DNA from: Pithys albifrons albifrons
Taxonomy: Eukaryota; Chordata; Aves; Passeriformes; Thamnophilidae
DNA length: 64,000 nucleotides
NCBI RefSeq assembly: GCF_047495875.1
Contig: NC_092475.1
Location: 8,336,501 to 8,400,500, forward strand
Direction: 5' to 3'
In this document: positions 11,094-22,970 of the stretch, in pieces
Layout: the number at the start of each line of letters is the position of its first letter
How positions within the stretch are numbered: position 1 is the first letter of the stretch
Translations under genes and position numbers: made by a program
Notes under the pieces: model-generated
The model's database searches: none
Seen by the model: only the letters and a program-made list of their open reading frames with translations
Told to the model about the DNA's origin: nothing

Positions 11094-14000
11094 ATTCCAG
11101 TCTGTAAAAATATAAGACTAATATACAACTACATCTAGCTTGATTCTGTAAAATCAATCTTCATTCAGTGAGATACCAACGTACATTATACATTAAAGTT
11201 GTAAGAAAAATACTGATATTTGACATTTTAAACAAGTTCATTCATGTAAAAATCACATTGCAAGTAAAATTTAATTAGAAAATACATAATATTCACAAAA
11301 ATACACATGTTAAAGACAGCTTGTGAGAACATTGTCCTAAATTTAACTCAGGTGTGGAAAAAAAAATATGATTCACAGTTAGGCTTGACTTCTCCAGTAC
11401 CACAGCAGAACTTCAAAGTAAATGCATCTTAATTCTATTAAGAATTTGTTCTTCTTCCTATTAAGGTGCACTTAGATCTCCCATCGCAAGGGAGGAATGA
11501 CCTGTCCCCCCACTGTGCATGTACAACATATAACACTAGTCAAAGGAATTGTAGTTTTCCATTCTGCTCTGAAATCATTTGGATACTTATAAGTTAATTT
11601 ATAAAATCTGGATTGAAAATACAATTTACATACACAGGATACTCGATACACACAGATTACATCAATAGCAGCGTAATATTGTCAATCATGCGCAGCATCC
11701 TCACTGTCACTTCTGGGTTTCTTCCTTTTTTTTAGCTAAAGATAAAATCTATATAAAACAGTCAAGCCTTTAAGTATTGTCTTCCAGGGAGAAAACAGTA
11801 AGGATGTTAAAAATTTAGGAGGTAGTGAATGAAAGGCTAACAGTATCAGTATATTTTAAAAAACCTTATAGTGAACCCAAATATCATTTATATATAAAAT
11901 TGAGTTTAGCCACTCATAATCAACCATTGATCATCCTGAAGTAGCAATTTAAAAATATTTTGTAATTAACAGTGTATGCATTAGTAAGATATGGAAGAAC
12001 TTTAGGAACTTTATGGTAACTGCAGCATTAAGCAATTACATGCTGTGCAGTCTGTCATTGTAACTGTAAATACACGCTTAAAAAAACACGTTTAGGTTTA
12101 TTCTTTAATGTTTTTATCCAGTCCCAAATGCTTCGTTTTACTACATGTTACCAAATGTCTGTAAAACAGAACACGATATATGTCAAAAAGAATATTGTCT
12201 CACATTTAGATTAAACAGTTTGCGGGAAAGGTCCTAAGAGATTCTCATGCAGATTAGAGTAGGACCCCAGTTAAACTTCTCCAAGTCCTTAATACTGGCA
12301 TATACATTCCAACTATCCATGCCCCTGCTCCAAGCACAGCCTGGGTGACACACCAGCCTCGGGCAGGGACCTGAGCAGCTCCCCTGCCAGCTGGGCATTC
12401 CCAGACCCAGCCCAAGCTGTAATCCAAGCTGCAAAACACTCATGGACCACGACAGCCCCAGAAGGGATTCCACGGAATGAAAGCGTTACACCTGCAGTCA
12501 GTGCACTGCCAGTTCATTCTCTGTACCTGTGGACCTCATTTCTCTTCCCATCCAAGTGCCTTTATTCCTTTGATTATTCACAATACATTCAAGTAAACCA
12601 AAGGCACAGAAGTGCAAACTAGCAGAATAATGAGCCTCATCCTCCACTGGTTATTTCATACAGGAAGAAAAGTCTTTTGATAAAGGAAAAAACAAAGATA
12701 TTTTAAAGTAAACAATCTTCCTTGAAGAAAGGAAGTGTAGAGCAGCACTGAGAGAAAACATGTACAGGTAAAGTCTATATGTTGCAGAATGAATTATTTC
12801 TTTTCCTCATTTCACACTAAGTGGATGTAGTTACTTCATTTTTAATTATTAGCAAAGTAAGTGAACAACTTCAAAGTTCTTGCTCTTATAAAAGGTTGCA
12901 GGGCCTCTCCTTATGCACACTGAAGAAACCACAAATAAGTGTGAGGCCAGAGCCCCCTCACCTGTACTTGCAGAGCAGCACTGCCTGCTCTCCATAAACC
13001 ATAAGGGCTACAAATGCCTCTCTCGGCATCTGCAAGGTTTGAGAACACCCATTTCAAATGTGCATTTTGTAACACCAAACAGCAGGGATTTCTGCACTGG
13101 TGTTTGCATCGTCACAAGTCTTAAACAAATACAGCTTTAGCCTCAGAGTCTATGAAGACCTTTACAGGTGCCTTGACATTAAAGTTACAGTTAGTGTCCT
13201 GTTAGTAAAGTTACCAGAGGTAGATGTTTCCTCAAGATAGACTGAGGGAAAAAAAGAAAGGGGATAGTGTCCCTTCCCACTCATCCTGTCTTCTCAGAGG
13301 GTAGAACATGCTCCCAAGCACTGACTCCTGGCTATGGTGAGCACAGGACCACAGAACAGAACTGGTACTTCCTTCTTAGAGGCTACAGGATCCCTGGGGA
13401 GAAGCTCCAGCCATCCTTCTTCCCCAATCCTGTTACTTCCCATCTCACTTTCTTGACACAACTTACATTCCCAGCGAAGGGTCAGGTTGGGAACCCAGAG
13501 AGCGGGAGATACAAAAAGGGGAAGGGGAAAACAAGGCCAGAAGCCTCCCCTGCACCAATGCCAGTGAGTGCAGCTGGTTACACACACACCTGTGTGCTCA
13601 CAGCATCAGGACTTGTCACCAGTGTTGTGACACGGAGCAGCTCTGGAATATCCACAACACCTGGCCAGGGGCACACACAGATCTGAATTTACAGCTCAGT
13701 TCACTGTAATGGGTAACTTCGTATCACATCACTCAAACAAGTTCTAGTAAAGCCTCATTCTGATTTAAGACATTTCTTAATCCAGGGATTTAACGTAAAT
13801 TGTTCTAACTTGTTCAGGTTTGAAGAAAGTAATGTTTTACATTATCCAGACTCACTACAACAAACCTTGGTCAGTAGAAACTCTTACAGGTTCTACTAGG
13901 ACTGCAATTTTAACAGAGATTATGTTCTGCTATTTCCATAGCATTGAATTTACATTTGATTCTTTTTGCAATTTACTGGGATTAGCAACTGAATTCAACA

Positions 14001-14552
14001 ATGTCTTAAAAATATTGCAAACTAAAATGAGGGCAGGTCTTTGATGCACCAGTGTTAAAGACTTTCACATTTGAATTTCAAAATCAGAGTCATTAAGCTT
14101 GCCTGGCCATTAGAACCAGTAAAGGTGCATGACTAACGAGCCTGTGGTTGCACATTCACTACAAAGGAACAGTCACCCTCCAAGCCCCGATCTCCAAAGC
14201 CCCGTGCTCCCAGTGTCAGCCAGGGAACAGCCCAGCCACCCCCAGCTCTGCCCACCAACCTCTGCCAGTCTCCTCCTGCAGAGCCCCACCAGCAGCTCAG
14301 CAGTCCAGGGCAGGACTGAGGGGGCTAAAGCAGCACTTCAGATGAACATGAAACCACAGGACATTAGATAGTCAACCTCACACATAATGAAGTTTACTTC
14401 TACAGAACCAGTAGTATCTGGCATTAAAAAAACATTTAAAAAATCAAGTACCTTTAAAAGAAAGCTCACCTCTTAGCTATCCTTCATTTTCAATTTAAAT
14501 TTTCCTTATCCAGATTCAGCCATTTATCAATTGTCCTCTGGCTTTTGTGAAT

Positions 14553-14560
14553 TATTTACA
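14553..14560 (-). promoter_or_regulatory. Pumilio response element in PARD6B 3' UTR
   Basis: The minus strand reads TGTAAATA, an exact PUF-protein binding octamer, about 190 nt after the PARD6B stop codon. An 8-mer can occur by chance, so binding is inferred only. Confidence 0.35.
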
Positions 14561-14746
14561 TTGAAGTGCAGAATTAATGAAGATAATCAACTTATATAAC
14601 TCTGAATTTTGTCTATTTACTTTTTTCCCTCCTTTTAAACTAACTGCAGTGCTTGGTAGATGGAGAGGTATCAAATGTATTACATATTAAGCCCAATTAA
14701 AACATGTATGGCATCCTTACTTAACATAAAGCACACCAATGGAATT

Positions 14747-15576
14747 TCATAGTGTTATGATAGTTCCATCTTCTTCCAGTGACTTACGCCCTGGATCTGG
14801 TACTTCATATTCCATGCTAATGCTGCCTGCTGAGTGATTGGAGTTCATCTCACTGGAAGGAAGGAATCCATTTTGGGTGGACTCATGAAGGAGTTCAATT
14901 TGTGACAACGATTCTATGCTTTCACTGGTCGGTGCAGCTTTTGGGATCTGCTGTGGCTCCCCACTATCTTCAATAATAATGTCCTCTTCATCACTCTCCT
15001 CTTCTCCTTGCAAGAGGCTTCCCAAAATGTTTGGCGTGCTGCTTGGAAGGCTGGACTCTGTGGACTGGCCGGAGCTGCCCGAAGTCCGACTGTTCCTCAC
15101 AACATTGTTCCTCTGGTTGGCGGGTCTGACCGTGATGATCAGGTTGCGGCTGTTTGCAATCATCATGTCTGTAACTTGATCCAGACTTTTGCCTGACACC
15201 TCGATTCCATTCACCTCCAGTACCTCATCATTGACAGCCAGTAAGCCTGTGCTCTGAGCCAGCCCTCCAGGGACAAGCCTGGATATGAAAATCCCTGGCA
15301 CTTTCTCTAAGCCATGCGGTGTCACTCTGACGCTCGAGCCGTCGCGGATGTAGAACCCCAGAGGCTTGTCGGTCCCGTACTTGTACAGCCGCACCCTGCG
15401 GTGGGTCTCGGGGAGAATATCCACATCTATGATGGAGGACACTGGCCTGAAGTCCTGGGGCATGCTAATGACAATGTGGGGCTTCTTCTTGTGGTTATCC
15501 GTCCGCAGCACATTGGACAGGACGTTCTTCTTCCTCGTCAGGGTGTCTGTCCCGAAGGCACTGTAGTCTGCGTCTT
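14747..15576 (-). CDS. PARD6B: PARD6B exon 3: semi-CRIB, PDZ and C-terminus
   Basis: Last coding exon (830 nt, residues 97-372) of the PAR6-beta polarity adaptor. It starts at 15576 after TTGCAG and ends at TGA 14747-14749. Joined to exons 1 and 2 it gives 372 residues, the same as human PARD6B. It encodes the semi-CRIB ([14 protein letters not shown], about 133-146), which binds GTP-CDC42/RAC. It also encodes the PDZ domain (about 157-250) with carboxylate-binding loop PLGFYI (168-173), which contacts PAR3, PALS1/Crumbs and LGL. An acidic Ser/Glu-rich tail ends in [13 protein letters not shown]6B holds atypical PKC at tight junctions and the apical cortex. The PDZ is nearly identical to human while the linker after about residue 265 is divergent, as expected between PAR6B orthologues. 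No frameshift or lost key residue was seen. Confidence 0.97.
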
Positions 15577-15600
15577 CTGCAAGAGAGCACAGGGGTTAGA
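15577..15600 (-). promoter_or_regulatory. 3' splice site and branch point of PARD6B exon 3
   Basis: Minus strand reads GGTCTAACCCCTGTGCTCTCTTGCAG split just before the exon; within it, CTAAC about 20 nt upstream of the AG is a consensus branch point. The block TAACCCCTGTGC is shared with every unit of the adjoining minisatellite, whereas the last ten bases (TCTCTTGCAG) are unique. The splice signal is therefore built partly from repeat sequence. Confidence 0.6.
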
Positions 15601-16437
15601 CCTTCAGAGGGAGCACCAGGACTGCCGTTCAGGCCACAGGGGTTATAGACCCTTCAGAGGGAGCACCAGGACTGCTGTTCAGGCCACAGGGGTTATAGAC
15701 CCTTCAGAGGGAGCACCAGGACTGGTGTTCAGGGCACAGGGGTTATAGACCCTTCAGAGGGAGCACCAGGACTGGTGTTCAGGGCACAGGGGGTTGGACC
15801 CTTCAGAGGGAGCACCAGGACTGGTGTTCAGGGCACAGGGGTTATAGACCCTTCAGAGGGAGCACCAGGACTGCTGTTCAGGCCACAGGGGTTATAGACC
15901 CTTCAGAGGGAGCACCAGGACTGGTGTTCAAGGCACAGGGGTTACAGACCCTTCAGAGGGAGCACCAGGATTCTGTTCAAGGCACAGGGGTTACAGACCC
16001 TTCAGAGGGAGCACCAGGACTGGTGTTCAAGGCACAGGGGTTACAGACTCTTCAGAGGGAGCACCAGGACTGCTGTTCAGGGCACAGGGGTTATAGACCC
16101 TTCAGAGGGAGCACCAGGACTGGTGTTCAGGGCACAGGGGTTATAGACCCTTCAGAGGGAGCACCAGGACTGGTGTTCAGGGCACAGGGGGTTGGACCCT
16201 TCAGAGGGAGCACCAGGATTGGTGTTCAGGGCACAGGGGTTATAGACCCTTCAGAGGGAGCACCAGGACTGGTGTTCAGGGCACAGGGGGTTGGACCCTT
16301 CAGAGGGAGCACCAGGATTGGTGTTCAGGGCACAGGGGGTTGGACCCTTCGGAGGGAGCACCAGGACTGGTGTTCAGGGCACAGGGAGTTGGACCCTTCA
16401 GAGGGAGCACCAGGATTGGTGTTCAGGCCAGCACAAC
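15590..16437. repeat. 50-bp minisatellite, 17 copies, in PARD6B intron 2
   Basis: Seventeen copies of a 49-50-bp unit, marked by CTTCAGAGGGAGCACCAGGA starting at about 15601, 15651, 15701, 15751, 15800 and so on to 16395. Copies differ at a few positions: GGTTATAGAC versus GGGTTGGAC, GGGCAC versus GGCCAC, and ACTGGTG versus ACTGCTG. The array begins about 13 nt from the 3' splice site of PARD6B exon 3, so its first unit supplies the branch-point and polypyrimidine region. Because 50 is not a multiple of 3, it gives long shifting open frames on the plus strand that are not genes. Confidence 0.95.
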
Positions 16438-19400
16438 ACACCTGGTCCAGAAGGCTCCTGGTTTAATACAGCACACATTTCTCTCTACTGACAAAACAAA
16501 AGCCTGAATGCTAAGAGATTCCAAGTCCTAATACTTTTGGGTTTGTTCTACCAAAGGAAAGAGGGTACACAAAAAAACTAAAGCAATTTAGCAGCAGCAG
16601 ACACAAAGAACTACAGGGTAGCATGGAAAGAGTGAGTACATTCCTAGAAACATTTTAATTTTATTCAGAGTAATTCCACTTGCTGGTTTTCTCTGCTCAG
16701 GTTTCAGATCATTGGAAAAGGAAGAATGAAAAAGGGAAAGCAGCCAGCGTGCCTATTATTGCCTAGTTGCTGGGTGCCAGCCAAGTGACCTGGATTCAAA
16801 CTCCAGAAAGCTTATTCCACTCTGCACTCCTCCCTGCCCCCACGCCATGTAGGTAAAATGGCTGTGGAGCAGAAACAAAGAGACCTTGCACACAAATACT
16901 TGAGGCAAAGCTGTTCATGCAGGCAGTGCAGTAACTGCCACAACTGGATACAAAATATGCAAATGGCTTAGAACTTCAAAAAACAAACACTAGTCATGCA
17001 GCTACCGAGGGAAGAGAACACATGTTCTATGAAGCAATTCTGATTCCTGCAATGCCAAGTTACCAAAGGTTCCATTTCTGGTTTTAATATGCTATAACTC
17101 TCCAAAAAGAATGAACCTAAATACATTCAGATTTGTGTTGCCTTGGATTTACATTTGTAGTTTTGAAAGTGGATTAAAAAAAATTAAGCAGAACTGGTTT
17201 GCACTACCCCTGGGACTCAGAGAAGTTGGGATTTCTTTGTGTTATCACATTAAGATGCCATTGGTAGAGCCAAGAAAGTAAAAGAATGGCTATACATTTC
17301 AATCTGTGAACTGGAATAACCATGGCAAGCTGCCCCAGTGTGGCATTTCAAGGAGCTGTCACTGCAGGGAGAGTTGGGCAAGTCAAAAGAAGGCTGAGAT
17401 ACACAGACAAGTACCAGTTACATTTGGATTCTTCAGATGCTTTAGGCAAAACAGAACAGACAAAGTATTTCTGGAGCAACAGTTCACCACTGCCACATCA
17501 TGGAACACTAACTCCTCCCTGAAAACATGAACAGCCCTTTGACTGCTCTGTAAGGCAGCCTTTGACTTGGTATTCTAAAACATAAAGGACAAGGGAAAAA
17601 AACCCCCTAATTTTAATTAGCCCACAAAAAAACCCCAGAGGGATTTATTATAAACTCATACCTTGTGTGTACACAACAGCTCACCACCATGGCTTAGAAA
17701 GAAGTGTCCTGATGGCCTCATTTAACTGGTTTTTGTTTAACAATCACAGAGCAAGGGAGGCAAAGCTACTGCTTTGCTGTTTGCTACAGACAGAGCATCT
17801 TTTGCATTGACATTCACAGATAAAGTTCTTCACTGATTTAGTCAACAAACAGGAATTATTTCTGAAGGAACCTGATTTCAACTCTGCAGTTACTTCTGTG
17901 ACAATGTCGGTTATGTTCATTTAACTTTAAATTACAAAGTAACATTAGGTCTCAACATCAAGCAAGGAAGCTTTAGGAATAGCCTAAAACCTTTTCTTCA
18001 GACGCCCAAGAGTGTTCAGTGTAAGTAACTTCTGAGTTGGTTCATTAAAAACCCATTCAACCTCCCAAACCAACAGGTGGACCAGTCTGAGGTGTGAAAT
18101 AGCTCCAAAAGTGCAAACTTACCATTTTGTCTGTAGAATGCCCCTTGGATATCTGACTGACTGAAGATCAGCTGTTTAAACCCCTGTAAGTTGCTGACCT
18201 CCAATGTGCAGCCTTTTCAGACAACACAGAGCAATTCTTCTGTTGTGCAGTTAAAATTCATGATCAAAGAAGAAAGTGTGAGAAGTTTTGCCCTTATCTC
18301 TCCTGACAACCCATCCAACCAGTTTCAAGTTAGACATCTGGTGCTTCATTGGAAGGATTTTTGCAATCCACTGAGTTGCAATAGTCTCTTTTTTTTTTTT
18401 CAATTTAGAGCTACAACTGTTTACAAAACAACCTGGAAAGGACAATTGTGAAATCAGCTCCCAGACAGGTATTGCTTTAAATATTTTTTACTGCTAAACA
18501 CAAAGCAACACAAGAACAGCAAGAAGGTGACAGTGTAGGTGGTTTTAGACAAGCAATAGACAATGGTGACTTGAATATTAGATTTAAGAACGTTAATGAG
18601 TGCAAAGGTTATTTTATAGGTCATGGACTGTCCCACGTACATTGCACAGGTATTCAGTTTACAGAGTTTTCTCCCTAAATTCAAAACAAATCCAGGGGCT
18701 CAGACAGTTTCTGGTACTTCACCCTTTCTGTCACACCAAATGAGTATCATGTGAATGTTCCCAGCTCGCCCCAGTGGCCCCAGGGCTTCCTCCTCACCTT
18801 CATGGCAGGCCCCTCACCCGGCCTGGCACACACTGGATATACAAACACATTTATTACATCCAAACAGTGTCCTGCAAGTGGTTAAAGGCAGTCTGTGCTC
18901 TTCACTCAAGTCAGACCTAGAGCTGTCCCCAACCTCCCTCACAAAAGCCACCACCCAGCCTGGCTTCACAACTATCAGCTCATAAGGCTTAAACTTCTGT
19001 CCAAATCAAGATTTTCCAGAGTTAGTAGAGGAACACAAAGATCAGTTGCAAAAGGAGTGGCTTAGAAAGAAATATTATGTAAATATGTGAAATAACAGAT
19101 TTAAAATAAAAAACTAAGATCAGAAAAACATTTCTTTGGAAGAGATAGGAACTTTAAATCTCTTTCAAAAGATGAATATACAATCAGAAACCTTAACAGA
19201 GCTGGTGCTTTTGTTTCTAGAAACCTTCTTAAGTTCCAGGATGCATTGTTGAAATAAAAGCATCCCAAAATTGCAAGCCAGATGTCAAAACATTTAGAAA
19301 CTGATGCATCAGAGGGTAAGTTTTTTGCATTATAACTGCTCTTAGCAGTCTAATAATTCAAAACTAGCATGAGCTTTCAGATACACAGTTAAAGTTACAG

Positions 19401-22400
19401 AATTTGTGGAGGGAAAACAGCAAAAGGCTGATAAAAACTCCTGAGTCCAAATCTCAGTCAGACAGCACACTCTGGTTAACCTCCCCTCCACTGCTGAACA
19501 AATTTGCTAAAGCAATACTCTCAAGTACAAAGGCATCTTTGTTCTGGCACTTCACTAATCAGTTTAAAGCTGTGGCAGAAAATATTTTGGCCTGAAGCCA
19601 AAGGACAAGGTGTAAACTCCAGATAGCATTAAGGAGAACGTCCAGGCAGGGCAGGGATGGCTTTTCCCAGCAGTCTCAGGCTCAAGGTGTCCCCGAATCT
19701 GTTCAGACTCACTGCATGAAGCTGAAAACAAAAGCCCACAAGTGCAAATCTGGTTTCAATTTAACGTTGTTCAAGACAAGATTTTTAAAATATTTTCCTG
19801 ATCTATCTGCAAAGCAACACAGAGTTACCCCTCAAGAATTTAATTTCCAAAGCCCCAAGTAGTTAGTACACAGCCCAAACAAATCATCTCTTCATCACAA
19901 GATATATAAAACGTGATTTTAGGAAACTAACCTGTGTTTTTAGGAAGGGACCTCAGGATAACCAGGGTAGCCCATAAAGAGCTGTTTGGAAAGTCAGCTG
20001 CTCACCAAAATAAAGCTCCTCGGTGAAAAGAGGCACAAATGGATTAACCAAAGAATCCACTCTTCACTAAACAGCCACACACATGCTGAACTTGCAAGAG
20101 TTGTATATTAAGTTTAATATCCTGCAAGTCTCTTTTAAGGACATTATAATGAAATGTATCTCTGCTATCTCTATTAATCCTGTATTTAGAATCCATAGTT
20201 CCCCACATCAAACTGTCCTCCAGCCTGTGCAGTCTCTGTTTCCCTCCTTGGGTTTTTCTCACAGACAGAGTGACTCCCATACATCTGGATTTAATCACAA
20301 TACATCAGTTTAACCTTTAAATACCAGATGTCAACAGTACCTGTTAATCTGTTAAACTGCAGAATGAAATTCCAGCCAGGAACTGCTTTCCACAAGCTGA
20401 CAGCCGATCTCACTGGTGCGACACCAAGCCCCAGTTTAGATTTAGCACTGGGGCACTTTTAAGTATTTTAAAGGAATTTAGTGAAATACAATTAGAGGAG
20501 TTGAGGGGAATGATGCAATTTTGTACAGGCTCTGTAGGTTTCTTACCACATTAACCAAGACACATCAATGTCCAGGACAAACTGACAGCTCTCAGAAATG
20601 AGGAGTCACAACTGAAGAGCAGAAAGTGCTCACTCTGACACAGCAACATTTCCAAAACTTCAGTCCCATTATCATGACTGTCACTTATCAATAAATGCAC
20701 AAACATCTCTCCTCCCCTTTCAGCCCCTTAAGGTGTTCCTTGGATGCAACATATGAGGAAGTTAACACTATTTACATTAGATTTTATTGAAGTCTGCTCA
20801 TACTTTGCTTTGCGTAAATTACATGTAGATTCTAAACAGGTAAAACAGTGTAAAAAAGTTCATATATTTTGAGACAGCAGAAACTTCCTCTCTTCACCAC
20901 AGTGGCTTCTTGTCAAAGATCTTAAATTCACAACTACTATAACTGGAAATGCAAAAGAAGGTGAAGTTCCATTACAAAACTCACAGAAATTTTTCAGCTG
21001 ATTTAAGAGGATGCATGAAATCCACAAGCAGCCTTGAAGGTGGAAAAGTAACTTGTTTCACTTACTACAGTTCCAAACCAGCACAGATCAAAACAGCCCC
21101 ACCAACAGCAGGTATTTGTTCATTTATTTTCTATTTCAGAAGTACATCCAATAAAGTTCACTGCACTCCTATGAATTAACCACACCTTAATCACAATGCA
21201 CAAAGTACAACTCATCTCTAACTCCAGCAATTCAGCTTTGGTTACAGGCACTGCATCACAAATAAAATACAGAACCAAGTTATTTCTTTATTTTCTATCA
21301 AACAAGTATCTGCTCCATATGGCAAAAGCTGTCAATGAAGACTCAATTTAATCAAGAGACTTGATCAGCGTGGTCACAATTAACTCACAGCAAAGTTACA
21401 GTGCTGGAAGTGCTGGAATAACATTCCAGCCTGGGTTCTTTATTCCCTGAACTCCATAGCCAGAAGTCTCTTCTGTCCAAGGGAAGGCAATGACACCTGA
21501 TACTTTCTACACAGCTTTTCCTGCCAGTCAATTCTTGTTCTGATAAACTAAAGTGGGTTAATCTTATTTCTGCTTCTGTGCATTGTATCCATCCTTTTAT
21601 CAACTCTTTGTACCAGAGAAGTAACAACTAATCTATCAGGCTTTAAATGAAGGTACAAGGATAAAATAAGGTGTTAAAAATGTAACACTGGGAATAGGCA
21701 ACACCAGACAGGTAACACCAGTGACAATCTAAAACCATATGGTGTTAAAATATAAACTCAATAATCCCAGCCTGACAAAGTGGCTTATCCGTTCCGTCAT
21801 ATGGCCCCTGTAGGGGATTAAATGGAACCACAGACCTCGTCCCGCTCCACGTTCTATTAAAGCAAATGGTTCGTGCCTTTGGCATTTCAGGACTGAAAAC
21901 ACAGTCCTCAACTGGACCATCCTATCAACACAAACCAACCAAACACTGTGCCAGCACCTGGCAGCTGCCAGTGTGAATATTGGGGGTTTATGCTGTTGTG
22001 CAGTTGTTCATTTTTTGGAGGGGGAATGTTGACAGAAGGCTTTGATGCCCAAGTATTTTGTGAGGAAAGGATGCCTGTCTTAGCAACAACCAGGGACAGG
22101 GAACATCACAAGAACAAATATAACTTCTAATTGGATTTCTTCCCTTTCATGAACAAAAGCAGACATCAGGAACACACAGCCAGTGCAGACATGCTACCTC
22201 TGAATGCACACCACCAGCAGCCCTCCCATCTGAGGGCTGGTTACTGAAATGAGCTTGTCAATTCAAAGCTTCAGAATGTTTTATTAGGGAAGTGTGATAA
22301 GAGCAGCATATTACAAAGTGAGTCTTGAATTCATACTTGTATTTTAATATTTCATGTAATAAGACTTTCAATATTCCTTTCCATCCTGTAATGGCCTCTT

Positions 22401-22747
22401 GGCTGCTCAAGATTGGAATTTCAAGTGAAAAGTATCCAACATACAGAGCAGAAGCCCCTAGAGGTTTAAAGCTTATTTTCATTTGCTTGCATAAAACCAG
22501 AAAGCAGCATTTGCTGGAGATTTGACTTTAACTGAACTAGCAAAGAAGCACAAAGTATAAATAGGTTGCCTGAGGAAGTTCTTGCAAGAGCAACAAGTTG
22601 TGAATACCTTTCATGAGCCATAATTACTATGGAATTCAACATGATGAAATAGGACTGAAGGGTTTTTTCCTCCACACATCACACTGTTTGCTGGCAATGT
22701 GGGGTAACTGCACAAACAGATGATTCACATAATTCAGCTGCACTTAC
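16438..22747 (-). other. PARD6B: PARD6B intron 2 (remainder)
   Basis: Intron between coding exons 2 and 3, with canonical donor GTAAGT (22747-22742) and acceptor CAG. Apart from the minisatellite at its 3' end I recognise no exon, RNA gene or interspersed repeat. Composition is moderately AT-rich with short A and T runs (for example a T-run at about 18390-18400). Confidence 0.8.
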
Positions 22748-22970
22748 CTTTTCTCTGAATGAAAATCCTGAGTAGAGGATTGGCTGTGGAAACTGCTTTA
22801 TGATAATTGTCATCATTATTGATAGGCAGCAGGTCTCCATGAATGTCCGTGTATCCCACCAGAACATCAACATTTGGAATCTTGTGCACGTGCTGCAACA
22901 ATCCGTAGAATTCCTCAAACTTCCCAGGCTTGGACCTCTCCAGAGAAAACCGTCGAAATTCTGCTCCAAA
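22748..22970 (-). CDS. PARD6B: PARD6B exon 2: PB1 domain
   Basis: 223-nt coding exon, residues 23-96 plus the first base of codon 97. It is flanked by acceptor TTGTTGTAG and donor GTAAGT. It starts [20 protein letters not shown], runs through [20 protein letters not shown] and ends [10 protein letters not shown]. This is nearly the whole PB1 domain, which heterodimerises with the PB1 domain of atypical PKC (iota/zeta). The basic surface contributed by VKSK and FRR across the exon 1/2 junction is the PKC-contacting side known for PAR6 proteins. Joining in phase with exon 3 gives GAA (Glu97) then [10 protein letters not shown], matching the human segment [10 protein letters not shown]. Confidence 0.97.

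Larger units (their letters stand above)
11051..14746 (-). other. PARD6B: PARD6B 3' UTR (inferred)
   Basis: About 3.7 kb of mostly AT-rich sequence between the PARD6B stop codon and two closely spaced minus-strand AATAAA signals. There is no intervening splice-supported gene. It contains a Pumilio-type TGTAAATA on the minus strand (14553-14560). Other AATAAA sites (12097-12102 and 12561-12566 on the minus strand) could give shorter isoforms. The extent is inferred from the poly(A) signals and composition only; transcript data would settle it. Confidence 0.5.

Noticed and set aside
15314..16466. Plus-strand frames of 144 and 180 codons with repeated EGAPGL-type peptides
   Set aside because: They are the 50-bp minisatellite read on the antisense strand of PARD6B; the peptide changes frame with each 50-bp unit.
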